NCBI GenBank assembly: GCA_022819505.1
Contig: JAJEHD010000001.1
Location: 45,194-109,193 of the forward strand
Direction of reading: 5' to 3'
Source: Acidimicrobiia bacterium
GTDB lineage: Bacteria; Actinomycetota; Acidimicrobiia; Acidimicrobiales; Aldehydirespiratoraceae
DNA: 64,000 nt
Part shown: in pieces, positions 61,223-64,000 of the stretch
Layout of the letters: every line of letters begins with the position of its first letter
How positions within the stretch are numbered: position 1 is the stretch's first letter
The notes under the pieces: generated by a model
What the model was told of the DNA's origin: nothing
Database searches by the model: none
What the model saw: only the letters and a program-made list of their open reading frames with translations
Made by a program: the position numbers and the translations under genes

Positions 61223-63442
61223 TCATCCGCCCTCGCCTCCCAGGAACACGGCCCGGGCCAGATCGTCGCGCTCGGCCAACTCCTGGGCCGGTCCCTCGAA
61301 GCGGATGCGGCCCTTCTCCATGAAGAGCGCCCGATCGGCGAAGGCCAGCGCCACGTTGAGCGACTGTTCGACGATGATCATGGTCTGCCCCCCGGTACGC
61401 AAGCTCTCGACCACGCCGAGCAACTCCTGTACGACCACCGGGGCCAGACCAAGGCTCAGCTCGTCGATCAGCAGCACCTCCGGCTCGTGCATGAGCGCCA
61501 TGGCCAGCGCGAGCATCTGCTGCTGACCTCCGGAGAGCTCGCGCCCGGCCGCGCCGGTACGCTCGGCCAGCGCCGGGAACAGGCTTAGGGCCCGCCGCAT
61601 GCGGTCCTCGACCTCTGCGTCGTCGAGACCGGCAGCCAGCACCGAGGCCCGCAGATTGTCGGCCACGCTGAGCTCCTCGAAGACCCCGGCCCCTCCCCTC
61701 AACTGCACCAGTCCGGCCGCGAAGCGGTCCTCCGCCTCGGTGTAGGTGATGGTCCGGCCCCCGAGCCGCACCACGCCCCGGTCGGGAATGCCCAGCCCGC
61801 TCACCGCCCGCAGCAGGGTGGACTTGCCCGCTCCGTTCGTGCCGAGCAGGGCCACGACCTCGCCCGGAGCCACCTCGAAGGACACGTCGAAGAGCACCTG
61901 TACGGTGCCGTAGGAGAAGTCAAGGTTGTGCACCTGCAAGGCGGGCACCGATGCGGGATCGGCGGCGGCCCGGCGCTGCTCCTCGCGCTCCTCCAGCAGT
62001 TCCTCCACCGACCGGGAGATGTCGCGCCGTATGAAGCGGCTGCCGTAGGCGATGAGGGCACCGCCGATCAGAGCCGCCGGCGGTGCGGCCACCAGCATGG
62101 CGGTGCGCTCGTTGTAAGCGTCGGAGAGCTGGCCCACGATCAACCCGCCGAAGAACCCGCCCATCAAGAAGATGAAGACCGGCAGCAGGGCGAAGGCCTG
62201 GGCCCGGATGCGGTGCGGCGACACCGCCGCGATCACCGAGGGCGTAGCCACGAACGCCATCGAGATCAGCGTCTGGGCCAGAGCCATCATGGCGACCAGC
62301 CCGCCGAGGATCTTGATCGGCAGCGCCACCGCGTAGACGACGCCGGAGGCCAGGACCAGAAGGCCCGCCATACGCATCATCGCCGCCGGGTCGCGGCGGA
62401 AGCCCCGGTCGAAGATCCGTCCGGCGAAGGGCAGCCCGACCAGGGCGGCCACCCAGATGCACGACTCGACTACGCCACGCTGGAAGGGACCCATGGCGTA
62501 CTTGTCCTCGAGCAGCAGGTTGAACTGGATGGGGATGGCGATGAGGGCGAAGCCGAGCACGCCTACGCCGGTGGACAGGTAGTAGAAGGTCTTGATCTTG
62601 CGCAGCCGGGCGAAGGCGGTGCCGATCGACACCGGCAGCTCGTCGACCTCCACCTGCTCCTCGCCGAAGACGGCCCGCTTCTCGTAGTAGCCGCGCTCCG
62701 GCTCGCGCAGCACCAGTGCCGACACCACGGCAACCACCAGCGGCGCGGCCGCCACCGCGAAGAACGCCGTCCGCCAGGCGTCGTCGCCTCCCACCAGGGC
62801 GGCGAAGCCACCGACGGCCAGGGGCCCGAGGAGCTGGCCGAGGGGCCGGCCCAGGCCCTCCAGCGCGAAGATCCTGCTCCGCGCCTGGATCGGGTAGGTG
62901 TCCACCAGCAGCGAGTTGGAGACCGGGATCCGGTAGGCCTGCCCGAGGCCCGTCCCCGCGTTGGTGAGAAACAGCTGGAACGGGTTGACTATCAGCCCGC
63001 TCAGGAACGTGGTGACGCTCCAGAAGGCCGACGCGACCGGGATGATGGCCACCCGCTTGACCCGGTCGGCGAGAGCGGCCATCGGAACCGCTCCCAGCAC
63101 CAGGGCGACACCGCCGAACCCGAGTATGCCGAACAGCACGGTGTCGCTGATGTCGAGCGACTTCTGAATGTCCGGTGCCAGCACCCGTATGGCCCGGGGC
63201 AGCTCGTCGAGCAGGTTGAGCACGAACATCATCACGACCATTGACGTGCCGCCGACCCGCAGGCCTTGACGCAGGGTCATGGACTCGCCGCCGACGCCGG
63301 GCAGCAGGTCGTCGGGAAGCACTGTCTCGGCGTCGCGCTCGACCTGCTCGGCCCGGCGCTTGGCCTCCTCGTCGAGGATGGCCGCGGCCAACTCGGCCGC
63401 CGTCGGTTCCGGACCGTTCAGTTCAGTCGAGTTGTCGGCCAT
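61223..63442 (-). CDS. MFS transporter fused to a LivF-like ABC ATPase
   Basis: A 739-aa protein. Residues about 60-490 form an MFS domain of roughly twelve membrane segments (GAVPMAALADRVKRVAIIPVA; RIPVSNSLLVDTYP; LLPVFIFLMGGFFGGLIVGQL). Residues about 505-739 form a complete ABC ATPase with Walker A GTNGAGKST (from 534), signature LSGGQQQM (636-643) and Walker B VLLIDELSLGLAP. The ATPase resembles LivF, the partner missing from the next gene 46 bp downstream. The MFS part may be an independent transporter tethered to the ABC complex, or a degenerate anchor. It starts at ATG 63442, divergent from a lipoprotein gene. Confidence 0.9.
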   Translation of the reverse strand: MADNSTELNGPEPTAAELAAAILDEEAKRRAEQVERDAETVLPDDLLPGVGGESMTLRQGLRVGGTSMVVMMFVLNLLDELPRAIRVLAPDIQKSLDISDTVLFGILGFGGVALVLGAVPMAALADRVKRVAIIPVASAFWSVTTFLSGLIVNPFQLFLTNAGTGLGQAYRIPVSNSLLVDTYPIQARSRIFALEGLGRPLGQLLGPLAVGGFAALVGGDDAWRTAFFAVAAAPLVVAVVSALVLREPERGYYEKRAVFGEEQVEVDELPVSIGTAFARLRKIKTFYYLSTGVGVLGFALIAIPIQFNLLLEDKYAMGPFQRGVVESCIWVAALVGLPFAGRIFDRGFRRDPAAMMRMAGLLVLASGVVYAVALPIKILGGLVAMMALAQTLISMAFVATPSVIAAVSPHRIRAQAFALLPVFIFLMGGFFGGLIVGQLSDAYNERTAMLVAAPPAALIGGALIAYGSRFIRRDISRSVEELLEEREEQRRAAADPASVPALQVHNLDFSYGTVQVLFDVSFEVAPGEVVALLGTNGAGKSTLLRAVSGLGIPDRGVVRLGGRTITYTEAEDRFAAGLVQLRGGAGVFEELSVADNLRASVLAAGLDDAEVEDRMRRALSLFPALAERTGAAGRELSGGQQQMLALAMALMHEPEVLLIDELSLGLAPVVVQELLGVVESLRTGGQTMIIVEQSLNVALAFADRALFMEKGRIRFEGPAQELAERDDLARAVFLGGEGG

Positions 63443-63587
63443 TGGCCCCCTTGCCGGCTCCGACCGAACGGCAGCAGCGCGGTTGGTGCGGAGACAGTAG
63501 TCGCCGCGGAGCGGGGCGCGACCAATAGCCTGACTTGTGCACGCCGGCCCAGCCGGTGAAACTGACGCCTCGGCCGAACGCCGGTGT

Positions 63588-63597
63588 CATTCGAATG
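63588..63597. promoter_or_regulatory. Short palindrome in the divergent transporter gap
   Basis: CATTCGAATG is a perfect 10-bp palindrome in the 186-bp gap 63443-63628 between the MFS-ABC gene and the lipoprotein gene. A good ribosome site GGAGGA (63615-63620) follows, 8 nt before ATG 63629. Promoters for both directions must lie in this gap, but no convincing boxes can be named. Confidence 0.3.
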
Positions 63598-63628
63598 TCA
63601 TATCCCGGAGGGACGGAGGAATAGCCAG

Positions 63629-64000
63629 ATGACCGCAAGACTGCGCTCCGCGCTTGTAATCGTTCTCACACTGGCCTTCGTGGCCGCAGCCTGCGGCGGT
63701 GAGGTGTCGGTGTCCGTCGATAGCGAGGACGAGGCGGCCGCGCCCACGACCCAGGCGCCCGACACGGCCGAACCGGCCACGACCGAACCTGACGACACCG
63801 AAGAGGCCGAAGCACCCGCCACCACCGAACCCGACGACACCGAGGAGGCCGAAGCACCGGAGGAGACCACGACCACCGAGCCGGCCGAGCCCGAGGGCCC
63901 CCCGCCCAACATCTACGAGGATCCCCGCGGCGGCATCTTCGCCCAGTACCAGGCCACGATGGACCGCGGCGACCACCCGTTCATGCAGATCGACCAGTTC
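63629..64000 (+). CDS. Probable substrate-binding lipoprotein, N-terminal part
   Basis: The frame opens at ATG 63629 and runs off the right edge after 124 codons. The first 22 residues are a lipoprotein signal (LVIVLTLAFVAAACGG, lipidated Cys22). A Thr/Glu/Asp-rich linker follows, with two near-identical units TEPDDTEEAEAP, before a folded domain begins NIYEDPRGGIFAQYQ. Position opposite the Liv-type ABC genes suggests the solute-binding protein of that system, but the visible part is not enough to confirm it. Acidic linkers of this kind tether binding proteins to the membrane in actinobacteria. Confidence 0.65.
   Translation, partial: MTARLRSALVIVLTLAFVAAACGGEVSVSVDSEDEAAAPTTQAPDTAEPATTEPDDTEEAEAPATTEPDDTEEAEAPEETTTTEPAEPEGPPPNIYEDPRGGIFAQYQATMDRGDHPFMQIDQF

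Overview
The window is GC-rich, densely packed bacterial chromosome that starts and ends inside genes. Gene content and order point to Actinomycetota. The long minus-strand block from nusB to pgsA (about 2.0-39.7 kb) follows the order known from Mycobacterium: nusB-efp-pepQ-aroB-prepilin peptidase-aroE-mltG-ruvX-alaS-rarA-aspS-hisS-relA-secF-secD-yajC-(tgt-queA)-ruvB-ruvA-ruvC-yebC-pdxT-pdxS and then pimA, a PIM-type acyltransferase and pgsA. Phosphatidylinositol mannoside genes are an actinobacterial hallmark. Together with the CO dehydrogenase and the acyl-CoA dehydrogenase/SDR content this suggests a deep, probably acidimicrobial lineage, but that placement is inference. No rRNA, tRNA or CRISPR array was seen.

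Region by region. 0-1.4 kb: end of a metallophosphoesterase, a HAD hydrolase and a SnoaL-like protein, translationally coupled on the plus strand. 1.4-39.7 kb: the conserved housekeeping block (translation, shikimate pathway, peptidoglycan release, stringent response, Sec export, queuosine, Holliday-junction resolution, vitamin B6, inositol lipids). It is interrupted by a vapBC toxin-antitoxin pair between rarA and aspS, a restriction-modification island with an unrecognised 331-aa gene between hisS and relA, and a HicA-like toxin/partner pair next to ruvB in which the toxin carries an in-frame stop. aroK and aroC are missing from their usual place beside aroB. 39.9-50.2 kb: accessory metabolism, namely three SDR oxidoreductases, an acyl-CoA dehydrogenase, an acetoacetate-decarboxylase family enzyme, a molybdopterin oxidoreductase, dtd, an EamA exporter and an XdhC protein fused to a YHS domain. 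50.3-54.0 kb: coxM-coxS-coxL, whose CoxL carries the form I active-site signature AYRCSFR, so aerobic CO oxidation is likely. 54.1-58.2 kb: MFS exporter, SnoaL-like, cupin, TSUP exporter and MscS channel. 58.3-64.0 kb: a branched-chain amino acid type ABC system compressed into two fused proteins (LivH-LivM-LivG, and an MFS transporter joined to a LivF-like ATPase), divergent from a lipoprotein that runs off the right edge.

The main unusual items are: (1) a dispersed composite intergenic repeat, with an 89-bp element (R1) and a 56-bp element (R2) in at least four places; (2) the HicA-like gene with one nonsense codon, intact otherwise; (3) a Tgt whose three zinc-ligand cysteines are all replaced; (4) an HtpX-like protein that has lost HExxH; (5) the MFS-ABC and LivHMG fusions; (6) the defence-type island between hisS and relA; (7) a 24-bp minisatellite inside the prepilin peptidase gene. 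All functions are assigned by reading motifs and family resemblance; no database search was possible.
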